Shown here: in pieces, positions 1-7,281 of the stretch
Layout: each line of letters starts with the position of its first letter
How positions within the stretch are numbered: position 1 is the stretch's first letter
Assembly: GCA_018817365.1 (NCBI GenBank)
Contig: JAHISY010000031.1
Location: forward strand, 1-27,412
Source: Patescibacteria group bacterium
GTDB lineage: Bacteria > Patescibacteriota > Gracilibacteria > JAHISY01
Direction of reading: 5' to 3'
DNA length: 27,412 bases
The notes under the pieces: model-generated
Seen by the model: only the letters and a program-made list of their open reading frames with translations
The model's database searches: none
Told to the model about the DNA's origin: nothing
Translations under genes and position numbers: made by a program

Positions 1-1
1 C

Positions 2-103
2 GTGCTGCTGCTCTCTTTTTTATTTTTGCGAGAAACTCTCACCCTCCCCCAAATCTTCGGTATCGCGCTGATTTTCGGAGGGATTTTATTGGCGGTGAGA
101 TAA
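2..103 (+). CDS. EamA/DMT-family transporter, C-terminal fragment
   Basis: Only the last 33 codons lie in the window; the gene begins upstream. The visible peptide starts VLLLSFLFLRE and ends GGILLAVR before a TAA stop. It shows the family's typical last two helices: a hydrophobic segment ending in a conserved R-E pair, a short polar loop, then a helix with the GxALIFGGILL pattern. EamA proteins are inner-membrane drug/metabolite exporters with ten helices in two repeats. The substrate cannot be told from this fragment. The gene is not closely linked to the next one: 149 nt without a gene follow. Confidence 0.6.
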   Translation: MLLLSFLFLRETLTLPQIFGIALIFGGILLAVR

Positions 104-198
104 TCTTGAACCTGCCGTTAATTACAATCCTTTTCAATCATCACCCCTTTGTTTATTTCTGTACAAGCTAATCAGGGTAATCATTTAATTCGATAAAT

Positions 199-255
199 CA
201 CGGTTCAGACAAACCGCTAGCTTTCGAGAGCAGTTTTTGGGAAACTGAAACCGTG
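199..255 (+). promoter_or_regulatory. Possible start-codon-sequestering hairpin in the Nudix leader
   Basis: CACGGTTCAG at 199-208 can pair with CTGAAACCGTG at 245-255, giving ten base pairs with one bulged A. The 3' arm ends in the GTG start codon of the Nudix gene, so the start would be buried. A smaller GCTT..GAGC hairpin lies between the arms. No Shine-Dalgarno is seen. A regulatory role is inferred. Confidence 0.3.
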
Positions 256-693
256 CCAAAAAAACCCTTTCGAAAAAACGCTTCCGTCATCCTTCGTAAA
301 AATGGAAAATTCCTCCTCGTGAAAAAACCGCGCAATCATCATGCCTGGCAATTTCCGCAGGGAGGAGTGGAAGCGAGTGAAACCTTCGAGGAAGCGGCGC
401 GGCGAGAATTCGCGGAGGAGCTCGGAACGCGGAAAATTAAAATTTTACGAGAAGCGGGAGTGTATTCTTACGAGTGGGCAGCGGAAGAAAAAGTGAGCGA
501 GGAGTTGAAAAAATTCCGCGGGCAGGAAGTGCGCCTTTTCCTCGCGGAGTTTCTCGGAAAGGATGCCGACATCGAACTCGACCAAAACGAACTCACAGAG
601 TGGCGGTGGGTGGACGCGGCGGAATTGAAGGAATTGATCGAATCGCCTGAATATCTCAAAAAAATTTTAGAAATTCTCAATGCAACAGATTAA
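253..693 (+). CDS. Nudix hydrolase, RppH-like
   Basis: This 146-residue protein is a single Nudix domain. The Nudix box GX5EX7REUXEEXGU is complete: G37, E43, R51-E52, E55-E56 and G58; the glutamates bind the catalytic metal. The preceding WQFPQGG stretch (32-38) is typical of RNA pyrophosphohydrolases (RppH) and Ap4A hydrolases, which remove pyrophosphate from RNA 5' ends or cleave dinucleoside polyphosphates. The sequence cannot decide between these substrates. The start is GTG; no ribosome binding site is evident and the start lies in a predicted stem. The 3' end overlaps the next gene by 14 nt, so the two are probably translated together, with recF just downstream. Confidence 0.85.
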   Translation: MPKKPFRKNASVILRKNGKFLLVKKPRNHHAWQFPQGGVEASETFEEAARREFAEELGTRKIKILREAGVYSYEWAAEEKVSEELKKFRGQEVRLFLAEFLGKDADIELDQNELTEWRWVDAAELKELIESPEYLKKILEILNATD

Positions 694-904
694 TTTAATT
701 TCCGTTTGCGTAAAAAAAATCTCGCGCGGTATTGCCGCGCTCGAAACTCTTGACCGTAAATTCAAATTTACTCTCCCGCTCAAGCTGCTTTCCAAAAATT
801 TAAAAATTGGGGAACGGTTGGGTTTGAAAATTTCGAATGCAACGAATGCGGAGGATGCCCGTGATGAATCCGCGCGAAAACTGCTCGAAGAAATTATCAA
901 TTAA
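680..904 (+). CDS. Small DUF3006-like protein
   Basis: A 74-residue protein whose ATG lies inside the end of the Nudix gene (14 nt overlap) and whose stop lies 9 nt before recF. Its pattern, a short beta-rich start, then LPLKLLSKNLKIGERLGLKI, then a charged helix ending ARKLLEEII, resembles DUF3006 proteins, small beta-barrel-like proteins of unknown function. The family match is by eye. Its tight packing between Nudix and recF, in a frame open over its whole length, argues that it is real. Confidence 0.5.
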   Translation: MQQINLISVCVKKISRGIAALETLDRKFKFTLPLKLLSKNLKIGERLGLKISNATNAEDARDESARKLLEEIIN

Positions 905-907
905 AAT
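902..907 (+). promoter_or_regulatory. -10 box for leaderless recF mRNA
   Basis: TAAAAT ends 6 nt before the GTG start of recF and overlaps the stop codon of the preceding gene. That spacing puts the transcription start at or next to the start codon. No clear -35 is visible. The same arrangement recurs at queA, rarA, purL and the tmk-like gene. Confidence 0.45.
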
Positions 908-913
908 AGCGAA

Positions 914-1996
914 GTGAAACTACTCTCGCTACGCGCGCAAAACTTTCGCAACCTCACCAACCTCGAGCTTAGTTTTGATAAGCCGGTGAGCGCTTTCGTG
1001 GGAAACAACGCGCAAGGCAAAACCAACATCCTCGAAGCCATCACTCTCCTCGCTTTCGGAAAATCATTGCGAAGCAATTCGGAAAAAAGTTTGCGGAAAA
1101 TCGGAACCGATTTTTTTCGTGTCGAGGGAGCGGCGCGGGATGAGAGCGGTGAGAATTTGAAAATCGAAATCGCGGCGGCGGAAGCAAAAACTTTCAAACT
1201 GAATGGCAAGCATACCACTGCCAGCCGCCTCGTCGGAAATTTCCCAGTCGTGAGTTTTGCTCCGGAAGATTTGAATTTGCTGCTGCTCTCGCCGAATTTG
1301 CGGCGGCGGTATCTCGATATTTTGCTCTCGCAAACTTCGCGGAAATATTTACTTGCGCTGAACTCATACTCGAAAGCGCTCAAAAACCGGAACGCGCTGC
1401 TCGCGCGAATCGGAGAAAATTTGGCAAAAGAAGATGAACTCGAATTTTGGGATGTAGAACTGGCGCGGCACGGAAGTTTGATCGGAAAACTGCGAGCGGG
1501 GTTTTTGGAATTTGCGGAGCAGCCGCTTATGAATAACTTTCAGAAAATTTCGAACGAGGGAAAAATTTTGAGCGCGCGGATTGCGAACTTTCGCGGAGAA
1601 GAAATTTCGGAAGAAAAATACCTCGCGAATCTCGCGAAGATGCGCGCGCAGGATTTGCGTTTCGCGAATACGAATTACGGAATCCACCGCGCGGACTTAA
1701 TTTTCAAACTCGAAGATGAACCGCTCGCGGAGAATGGCAGCCGCGGCGAGATCCGCTCAACAATTCTGGCATTGAAATTCGTGGAATTGGAATTTTTAAA
1801 AAATAAGCTCGAAGAAAAACCCGTTTTGCTGCTTGATGATGTTTTCAGTGAATTGGATGCCTCGCGGCAAAAAAGTTTGATGCAACTGATTCTCAACCAT
1901 CAAATCTTCATCACAACCACGAAAATCGCGCATCTTGATCTGATTGCGGAGAAAGAAGTGTGGGAAGTAAAAAACGGGAGCGTGAAGAAAATTTGA
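914..1996 (+). CDS. recF: DNA replication and repair protein RecF
   Basis: This 360-residue SMC-like ATPase loads RecA at gaps together with RecO and RecR. The N-terminus MKLLSLRAQNFRNL is typical. Walker A is GNNAQGKTN (30-38). Near the C-terminus KPVLLLDDVFSELDASR holds Walker B and the D-loop. The length matches the family. The start is GTG, chosen because the conserved N-terminus begins there and a -10 box lies 6 nt upstream. The gene is last in the Nudix/DUF3006-like/recF group. It is followed by tRNAs on the other strand, with no clear terminator between. Confidence 0.95.
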   Translation: MKLLSLRAQNFRNLTNLELSFDKPVSAFVGNNAQGKTNILEAITLLAFGKSLRSNSEKSLRKIGTDFFRVEGAARDESGENLKIEIAAAEAKTFKLNGKHTTASRLVGNFPVVSFAPEDLNLLLLSPNLRRRYLDILLSQTSRKYLLALNSYSKALKNRNALLARIGENLAKEDELEFWDVELARHGSLIGKLRAGFLEFAEQPLMNNFQKISNEGKILSARIANFRGEEISEEKYLANLAKMRAQDLRFANTNYGIHRADLIFKLEDEPLAENGSRGEIRSTILALKFVELEFLKNKLEEKPVLLLDDVFSELDASRQKSLMQLILNHQIFITTTKIAHLDLIAEKEVWEVKNGSVKKI

Positions 1997-2038
1997 TGGC
2001 GGAGCCAACCGTAGCTCAAACGAAGCGAAAGTGAAGGT

Positions 2039-2123
2039 TGGTGGGCAGGGAAGGATTTGAACCTTCGAAGGCAGAGCCAACAGATTTACAGTCTGTCCCC
2101 TTTGACCACTCGGGAACCTGCCC
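2039..2123 (-). tRNA. tRNA-Tyr (GTA)
   Basis: Class II tRNA. The acceptor GGGCAGG pairs with CCTGCCC; the anticodon stem ACAGA/TCTGT encloses loop CTGTAAA with anticodon GTA; a variable arm GGC..GCC follows; the T arm is GAAGG TTCAAAT CCTTC. The discriminator is A and CCA is encoded. It is the last of three tRNAs downstream of queA on the same strand. G34 makes it a queuosine target. Confidence 0.95.
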
Positions 2124-2157
2124 ATGATTTCAAGTTGATGATCTGCCGTCCGAAGAA

Positions 2158-2233
2158 TGGAGCCACCTGTCGGACTCGAACCGACGACCCACCGCTTACA
2201 AGGCGGTTGCTCTACCAGCTGAGCTAAGGTGGC
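2158..2233 (-). tRNA. tRNA-Thr (TGT)
   Basis: A normal cloverleaf: acceptor GCCACCT/AGGTGGC, D arm GCTCAGCTGGTAGAGC, anticodon loop TTGTAAG with anticodon TGT, T arm GTCGG TTCGAGT CCGAC. The discriminator is T and CCA is encoded. It lies between tRNA-Ser and tRNA-Tyr on the same strand. Confidence 0.95.
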
Positions 2234-2265
2234 AGTTGAGAGATTTTAGCAAAGTTTTTTTATTA

Positions 2266-2361
<96 letters not shown>

Positions 2362-2374
2362 GTAGAGCGGAATT

Positions 2375-3412
2375 TTACAACAAAAGCATCGTATCCCCGA
2401 AACTAAAAAAGCGGTAATTTTCTTTTTTCGCGATTTCGTAAAGTTCGAGAATTTTTTCACGCCCGACAAACGCGGCAACAAGCATAATCAAAGTAGATTT
2501 CGGGAGATGAAAATTCGTGAGCATCGCATCAATGAATTTAAATTTGCAGCCGGGAAAAATGAAAATATCCGTCTCGCCGGTTTTGGCGTGAAGCTTCCCA
2601 TGCGCATCGGCGCAACTTTCGAGCACCCGACAACTCGTCGAACCCACAGCAATAATCCGCCTGTCTTCTTTTTTGTAGGAATTTAATCGTTTCGCAACTT
2701 TTTCAGACAAAGTAAAGAATTCTGAATGCATGTTGTGATCCTCAATTTTCTCCGCCTTCACCGGAGCGAAAGTTCCGAGTCCGACATGCAGAGTAATTTT
2801 CTCGACTTGAACGCCCCGTCGTTTTAATTTTTTGAAAATGCGGGGAGTGAAATGCAGCCCCGCTGTCGGCGCGGCGACCGAGCCGGATTTTTTGGCGTAA
2901 ATAGTTTGATACTGCGGAACCTTTTTGGCGGGGGAATGGATGTAAGGCGGCAGCGGCGTCGCTCCGAATTTTTCCAAATCTTTGGTGAAGTTTTTAGAAT
3001 GAAAGCGAATCACCCGCTCCCCATTTTCAAGAATTTCTAAGACATCTCCGGTGAAACTTTCAGCAATTTCAAAAGTCGAGCCAATTTGAAAGTATTTTCC
3101 TCCCCTAACTAAACACTCCCAAACATTTTTCTCCCCTCTTTTGTAAAGAGGGGTCGGGGGAGATTTTATTTCTTTCGCTAAAAAAACTTCTCTACCTTCT
3201 CGCGTTTCTAGCCTCGCCGGAATCACTTTCGATTCATTCAAAACCAAAACATCGCCCGGCTGAAGCAGATTGGGCAAGTCGGAAAATTTCCGATGTTCAA
3301 CCCTCAGGGTTGATTTAGAATAAACCAGCAGCTTCGAAGAGTCGCGCGGACTCGCGGGACGCTGCGCGATGAATTTTTTCAGAAGATGATAATCGAAAGT
3401 AGCGGTTTTCAT
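2375..3412 (-). CDS. queA: S-adenosylmethionine:tRNA ribosyltransferase-isomerase QueA
   Basis: QueA transfers and rearranges the ribose of SAM onto 7-aminomethyl-7-deazaguanine at position 34 of tRNA, giving epoxyqueuosine. Family motifs are all present: GDVLVLNESKVIPARL (53-68), VAAPTAGLHFT, HVGLGTFAPV, GSTSCRVLES and LTNFHLPKSTL. The start is set at MKTATFDYHLL, because a longer reading runs back into a tRNA terminator and because TAAAAT ends 7 nt before this ATG, implying a leaderless mRNA. Residues 84-94 (SPPTPLYKRGE) are encoded by an inserted palindrome. Three tRNA genes follow, among them tRNA-Tyr(GTA), a substrate of the pathway. Confidence 0.95.
   Translation of the reverse strand: MKTATFDYHLLKKFIAQRPASPRDSSKLLVYSKSTLRVEHRKFSDLPNLLQPGDVLVLNESKVIPARLETREGREVFLAKEIKSPPTPLYKRGEKNVWECLVRGGKYFQIGSTFEIAESFTGDVLEILENGERVIRFHSKNFTKDLEKFGATPLPPYIHSPAKKVPQYQTIYAKKSGSVAAPTAGLHFTPRIFKKLKRRGVQVEKITLHVGLGTFAPVKAEKIEDHNMHSEFFTLSEKVAKRLNSYKKEDRRIIAVGSTSCRVLESCADAHGKLHAKTGETDIFIFPGCKFKFIDAMLTNFHLPKSTLIMLVAAFVGREKILELYEIAKKENYRFFSFGDTMLLL
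3131..3162. repeat. Palindromic element inserted in frame in queA
   Basis: The arms CCCCTCTTT (3133-3141) and AAAGAGGGG (3145-3153) pair perfectly around TGT, followed by a second G-rich run (TCGGGGGAG). Read in the queA frame it gives SPPTPLYKRGE, a peptide I recognise as the translation of a widespread small palindromic repeat. The insertion lies in a loop and keeps the frame. Confidence 0.6.
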
Positions 3413-3419
3413 TTGGAGG

Positions 3420-3425
3420 ATTTTA
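3420..3425 (-). promoter_or_regulatory. -10 box for leaderless queA mRNA
   Basis: On the minus strand TAAAAT is followed by 7 nt and the queA ATG. The region where a -35 would lie overlaps the terminator of the upstream tRNA. No GGAGG-like site precedes the ATG. Confidence 0.5.
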
Positions 3426-3433
3426 ACGCAATT

Positions 3434-3456
3434 AAAAAGCACAAAATGTGCTTTTT
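3434..3456 (-). terminator. Rho-independent terminator after tRNA (CAT)
   Basis: On the minus strand AAAAAGCACA, loop TTT, TGTGCTTTTT forms a perfect 10-bp hairpin ending in five T. It begins 3 nt after the tRNA CCA end, so it closes the tRNA transcript just upstream of the queA promoter. Confidence 0.8.
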
Positions 3457-3458
3457 GA

Positions 3459-3535
<77 letters not shown>

Positions 3536-3612
3536 GAGATGAGGAAATTTTAACACGCAAAAGGAAGCAAATTGACTTCTTTCTAATAACAATATGATCC
3601 ATTGGAAATTAA

Positions 3613-5607
3613 TTATTTTTTCCGCACCCTCGTCTTCCCTTCACTTTTCAACGCCACGAAAGAATCAATCTGATCCCGCAAATCCGCGGCTTTTTCGAAT
3701 TCCAAATTTTGCGAAGCCATGTCCATTTCCACTTCCAGCTCGGCGATAATTTTGTCGAGCGCTTCTGTCGGCACCTTCGACGGATCAATCTTCTTCAGAC
3801 CGAAATCGTGTTTCTCCCCCGCAATATCCATCACCGCTTTTTCAATTGTCTTCGGAGTGATGCCGTGTTTTTTGTTGAACGCCGCCTGAATTTTGCGCCG
3901 CCGCTTCGTCTCGTCCAGCGCGCCCTGCATCGATTTTGTAATTCGATCGGCGAACATGATGACGTGCCCGTTCACATTCCGCGCGCAGCGACCGATTGTT
4001 TGGATTAGCGAACGAGTCGAACGCAGGAAGCCCTCTTTGTCCGCATCGAGAATGAGAATCGTGGAAACTTCGGGTAAATCGAGTCCTTCGCGCAGCAGGT
4101 TGATGCCGACAAGCACATCGAATTTGCCGAGCCGCAGATCACGGAGGATTTCAATCCGTTCCATCGTATCCACATCGGAATGCAGGTAGCGCACGCGAAT
4201 TCCATTTTCGGTGAGAAATTCGGCGAGTGATTCGGAAGATTTTTTCGTGAGCGTCGTGATGAGCACCCGCTCCTTCCGCGCAATCGTTTTTTCAATTTCA
4301 GAAAAAACAACATCCATTTGATTTTTGCTTGGCAAAACTTCAATCGGCGGATCGAGCAGCCCTGTCGGTCGGACGATCATCTCAGCAATATTTTTGCCGG
4401 ATCTTGTTAATTCGAAATCAGCGGGAGTGGCAGAAATGTAAACCGTCGGTCCCATCCGCGTTTCGAATTCAGAGAAAGCAAGCGGTCTGTTGTCGAGCGC
4501 GGAAGGCAGGCGGAAACCGTGTTCGATGAGAGTTCGCTTGCGGGAAAGGTTGCCGGCGTGCATCCCCCCGATCTGCGGAACAGTGACGTGCGACTCATCG
4601 ATGAAGAGGAGGTAGTCTTTCGGAAAATAATCGAGCAACGTCGAGGGCGGTTCGCCGGAATTTTTGCCTGATAAATAGCGCGTGTAATTCTCGATGCCCG
4701 AGACATAACCCACTTCCAGCATCATTTCGATATCGTATTCGGTTTTGGTTTTCAATCTTTCCGCCTCAATATTTTTTCCAAGTTGTTTCAACTCATCCAA
4801 CCTTTGTTTCAAATCCACTTTGATTTGGGCAACCGCGCGCTCAATTTTTTCGGGCGTAGTCACATCATGTTTCGCGGGGAAAACGGTAATCTCCTTCATT
4901 TCTTCGAGAATTTCTCCGGTGAAGTGATCAGCGCGCGTAATCCGTTCAATTTCGTCGCCAAAAAAATCGAGACGAATAACTTCCATGTCGGCATCCGGCG
5001 GATAAATTTCGACAACATCTCCGAGCACATTGAATTGCCCGCGCTTGAAATCAAGCTGCGCGCGCGTGAATTGCAGATCGACCAGCCGCCGAAGAAGAGC
5101 ATCGCGCTGAATCCGCTCGCCGAGTTCGATTTGAAATTTGAGAGCCTCGTAAGATTTGACATCGCCGAGACCGTAAATGCATGAAACCGACGCAACCACC
5201 ACGACATCTTTTCGCGTAAGCAAAGATTGCGTGGCAGCGTGGCGGAACTTCGCAATCTCTTCGTTGATCGAGGCATCTTTTTCAATGTAGGTGTCAGTCG
5301 CCGGCATGTAGGCCTCCGGCTGGTAATAATCGTAGTAGCTCACGAAATAGTGAACTGCGTTCTCAGGGAAGAACTCGCGAAATTCACTGCAAAGCTGCGC
5401 CGCGAGAGTTTTGTTTTGAGAAATGACGAGAGCGGGTTTTTGAAGCTGCTGAATCACATTCGCGATTGCGAAAGTCTTGCCGCTGCCGGTCACGCCGAGC
5501 AGAGTTTGATCGCGAATGTCTTTTTTTAAGTTCGCGGAAAGTTTTTCAATCGCTTTCGGCTGATCTCCGGCAGGTTTGAATTTCGAGACGAGTTTGAATT
5601 TGGTCAT
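3613..5607 (-). CDS. uvrB: Excinuclease ABC subunit UvrB
   Basis: UvrB is the damage-verifying helicase-like subunit of nucleotide excision repair; it takes lesions from UvrA and recruits UvrC. The protein is full length (664 aa). Walker A is GVTGSGKT (38-45). The beta-hairpin region YYDYYQPEAYMP is followed by DTYIEKDASINEE. Motif II is DESHVTVPQIGGMH, and helicase motifs V-VI include INLLREGLDLPEVS and QTIGRCARN. The C-terminal UVR motif is FEKAADLRDQI. The ATG overlaps the stop of the upstream transposase (ATGA), so translation may depend on it. uvrA and uvrC are not in the window. Confidence 0.97.
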   Translation of the reverse strand: MTKFKLVSKFKPAGDQPKAIEKLSANLKKDIRDQTLLGVTGSGKTFAIANVIQQLQKPALVISQNKTLAAQLCSEFREFFPENAVHYFVSYYDYYQPEAYMPATDTYIEKDASINEEIAKFRHAATQSLLTRKDVVVVASVSCIYGLGDVKSYEALKFQIELGERIQRDALLRRLVDLQFTRAQLDFKRGQFNVLGDVVEIYPPDADMEVIRLDFFGDEIERITRADHFTGEILEEMKEITVFPAKHDVTTPEKIERAVAQIKVDLKQRLDELKQLGKNIEAERLKTKTEYDIEMMLEVGYVSGIENYTRYLSGKNSGEPPSTLLDYFPKDYLLFIDESHVTVPQIGGMHAGNLSRKRTLIEHGFRLPSALDNRPLAFSEFETRMGPTVYISATPADFELTRSGKNIAEMIVRPTGLLDPPIEVLPSKNQMDVVFSEIEKTIARKERVLITTLTKKSSESLAEFLTENGIRVRYLHSDVDTMERIEILRDLRLGKFDVLVGINLLREGLDLPEVSTILILDADKEGFLRSTRSLIQTIGRCARNVNGHVIMFADRITKSMQGALDETKRRRKIQAAFNKKHGITPKTIEKAVMDIAGEKHDFGLKKIDPSKVPTEALDKIIAELEVEMDMASQNLEFEKAADLRDQIDSFVALKSEGKTRVRKK

Positions 5608-6326
5608 GCGCAGAAATTAATTTCTAGATTTTCTTTGTCTTTTTCCCAATTATCCGGATTCAAAAAAATATAATTTCTAATTCGATTTAATTCTTCCTCG
5701 TCACGAATAACGCGATCGTGAAAACGGGGTTGCCACAGACAATCTAAGGCAGGTTGGATCTCATGAACTCGTTTTGTGACCGCCGACTTGAATGACCGAA
5801 TAATCACGGATAGTGAATTGGGTTTGGGTGAAATTTTTGAAAATTTATTTTTAATCGTAGAGACGTTGCGCGCAACGTCTCTACTACGCGCATCGGTAAT
5901 ATCTCTGCTGCTACTGCATGCACCAATAATTAACTGTTGTGATCGTGCATTGCAATGCGTCTCTACGCGCTGCATCTCTATTGTGCGCGTCTCTACGCGC
6001 TGCATCTCTGCAACACCAGTATTTTTCACAATACCTGCATTTCTTTTTCGAAAATTATTAATAATCAAAATCCCATGAATATGATTCGGCATCGTCACCC
6101 AAACATCCAACTCCACATTCCCGCGAATTTCTTCAGCCTCTCGCCATTCCTCATCCACAATTTTTCCAATACCGCTTAGCGCCATCTTTTTATTCACCAC
6201 CTCGCCAAAAAATTCTTCATGATCCTTCGTGTAAACCGTCACGAAATAATATCCATCTGCAGCATAATCCCAGCCTTTTAGCCGTGCAGATGGAATGCGA
6301 TATTTGTCGCGAAATAATTCTGTCAC
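5604..6326 (-). CDS. REP-associated tyrosine transposase (RAYT, Y1/HUH type)
   Basis: RAYTs are single-domain IS200/IS605-like transposases linked to REP palindromes. Residues RIPSARLKGWDYAADGYYFVTV (10-31) are the usual first strand, and TMPNHIHGIL holds the HUH pair H82 and H84. SVIIRSFKSAVT and WQPRFHDRVIRDEEELNRIRNYI are the usual C-terminal helices; the aromatic pair that is often YY is R-F here (F202). Residues about 93-160 form a linker built largely of REP-derived sequence in frame. The GTG at 6326 was chosen because conserved sequence starts there; the longer frame reads through a REP palindrome. The stop overlaps the uvrB start by ATGA. Activity is uncertain. Confidence 0.8.
   Translation of the reverse strand: MTELFRDKYRIPSARLKGWDYAADGYYFVTVYTKDHEEFFGEVVNKKMALSGIGKIVDEEWREAEEIRGNVELDVWVTMPNHIHGILIINNFRKRNAGIVKNTGVAEMQRVETRTIEMQRVETHCNARSQQLIIGACSSSRDITDARSRDVARNVSTIKNKFSKISPKPNSLSVIIRSFKSAVTKRVHEIQPALDCLWQPRFHDRVIRDEEELNRIRNYIFLNPDNWEKDKENLEINFCA
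5857..5884. repeat. REP palindrome inside the RAYT gene
   Basis: A perfect 28-bp palindrome with half-site GTAGAGACGTTGCG. It is read in frame in the transposase as DVARNVST. Related copies lie at 6364-6386 and 16546-16573. Confidence 0.85.
5957..6009. repeat. Two direct repeats of 23 bp, REP-derived, inside the RAYT gene
   Basis: A 23-bp unit beginning GCGTCTCTACGCGC occurs at 5957-5979 and again at 5987-6009, a 30-bp period. In the transposase frame it gives two EMQRVET units ten residues apart. CGTCTCTAC is also one end of the REP palindrome, so the unit is probably REP-derived. Confidence 0.7.
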
Positions 6327-6363
6327 GCAAAAATTAGATTCTCTTGATTTTAGCACGCAACGC

Positions 6364-6386
6364 AGAGACGTTGCGCGCAACGTCTT
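6364..6386. repeat. REP palindrome upstream of the RAYT gene
   Basis: AGACGTTGCG followed by its exact complement CGCAACGTCT (6366-6385) repeats the core of the 28-bp REP at 5857. The outer bases have diverged. It lies in the 80-nt gap between efp and the transposase. Confidence 0.8.
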
Positions 6387-6406
6387 ATTACTCAATCCAT
6401 CTCTCC

Positions 6407-6967
6407 TCAGTTCACCCGTTCCACATATTCCAACGTTTCCGTATTCACCCGAATTTTCTCGCCCTCGCTGATAAAAAGCGGAACGGCAACGGTAATCCCA
6501 CAATCGAGAGTCGCGGGTTTCGTGCCGCCGGAAGCTGTGTCGCCGCGAACCCCCGGCATCGTCTCGACAACAGCAAACTCCATTTTAATCGGCAGATTTA
6601 CATTGATTGGAATGCCGTCGAAATACATCAAATCGTATTCCTCACCGTCTTGTAGAAATTTTCCCGCTTCACCAACCGCTTCCGCAGACAGCGAAAATTG
6701 CTCAAAATCCTCCGCGTTCATGAAATTGAAGCCTTCGGAATCTTTGTAGAGAAATTGCGCCTTCTTCATCAAAATTTCAGCCGGCTGGATTTTGTCCGCG
6801 CCTTGAAAGGTTTTTGGAATCACCTTCCCGTTTCGCAAATTTTTCAGCTTCACCGCCATCACGCCGCCCTGCCGCCCGGTTTTGCTGAATTGATTCCAAA
6901 CGACGCGAAAAGGCTCGTCGTCGATTGAAACATTTGTGCCGACTTTTAAGTCAGTAATCTCGTACAT
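6407..6967 (-). CDS. efp: Elongation factor P
   Basis: EF-P binds stalled ribosomes and promotes peptide bonds at polyproline stretches. The 186-residue protein has the three expected beta-barrel domains: MYEITDLKVGT at the start, RQGGVMAVKLKNLRNGK in the KOW-like domain, and the C-terminal signature GDTASGGTKPATLDCG...VPLFI.EGEKIRVNT. The ATG was chosen at MYEI, where homology starts, not at an in-frame upstream start. The modified loop tip carries Arg32 (KTGRQGG) instead of the lysine of E. coli-type EF-P. CATAAT 9 nt before the ATG may be its -10 box. The gene is upstream of the RAYT and uvrB on the same strand. Confidence 0.95.
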   Translation of the reverse strand: MYEITDLKVGTNVSIDDEPFRVVWNQFSKTGRQGGVMAVKLKNLRNGKVIPKTFQGADKIQPAEILMKKAQFLYKDSEGFNFMNAEDFEQFSLSAEAVGEAGKFLQDGEEYDLMYFDGIPINVNLPIKMEFAVVETMPGVRGDTASGGTKPATLDCGITVAVPLFISEGEKIRVNTETLEYVERVN

Positions 6968-7097
6968 TTTTGAGAAATTATGAATTTTAAAGATTCTAAC
7001 ATATAAAAATTGCAAGTTTTTGGATTTTTCGTCAACACTAGTTTTTGGCTTTTAAAAGCCGTTCTGCTCTTGAAACCTTCAAAGCCTAAAACTCTTT

Positions 7098-7126
7098 TTG
7101 ACAAAGAGCCTCGAAAATCTTAAATT
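7098..7126 (+). promoter_or_regulatory. Candidate promoter for the MscS-like gene
   Basis: TTGACA (7098-7103), a 17-nt spacer, then TAAATT (7121-7126). The -35 matches the consensus and the -10 matches 4 of 6. It would give a 5' leader of about 150 nt. The rest of the 6968-7281 gap holds only a 14-bp palindrome, GGCTTTTAAAAGCC, at 7047-7060. Confidence 0.45.
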
Positions 7127-7281
7127 TCACATTGTGTTGAACTAATTTTTTGTTCAAAACTTCTCGGCTTCAAATCTTTTTTTATTCTTTCTTTTGTCCT
7201 CCGCCGAAGCTTACCTTCAATAAAACTTATCCCCGAAAAATCAAGAAGCCGAAGCGGAAACAACTTTTTAACCCCTTCAAA

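Noticed and set aside
2005..2041. CCAACC...GGTTGG inverted repeat after recF as a terminator
   Set aside because: The stem is 6 bp with a 25-nt loop and no T tract, and its right arm overlaps the encoded CCA end of tRNA-Tyr.
3440..3442. Upstream queA start (MLFNCVKILQ...)
   Set aside because: It lies inside the tRNA terminator hairpin and upstream of the predicted transcription start; QueA homology begins at MKTATF.
6327..6503. N-terminal extension of the RAYT frame
   Set aside because: It reads through a REP palindrome and through the 3' end of efp in another frame; conserved sequence begins at residue VTELFRDKYR.
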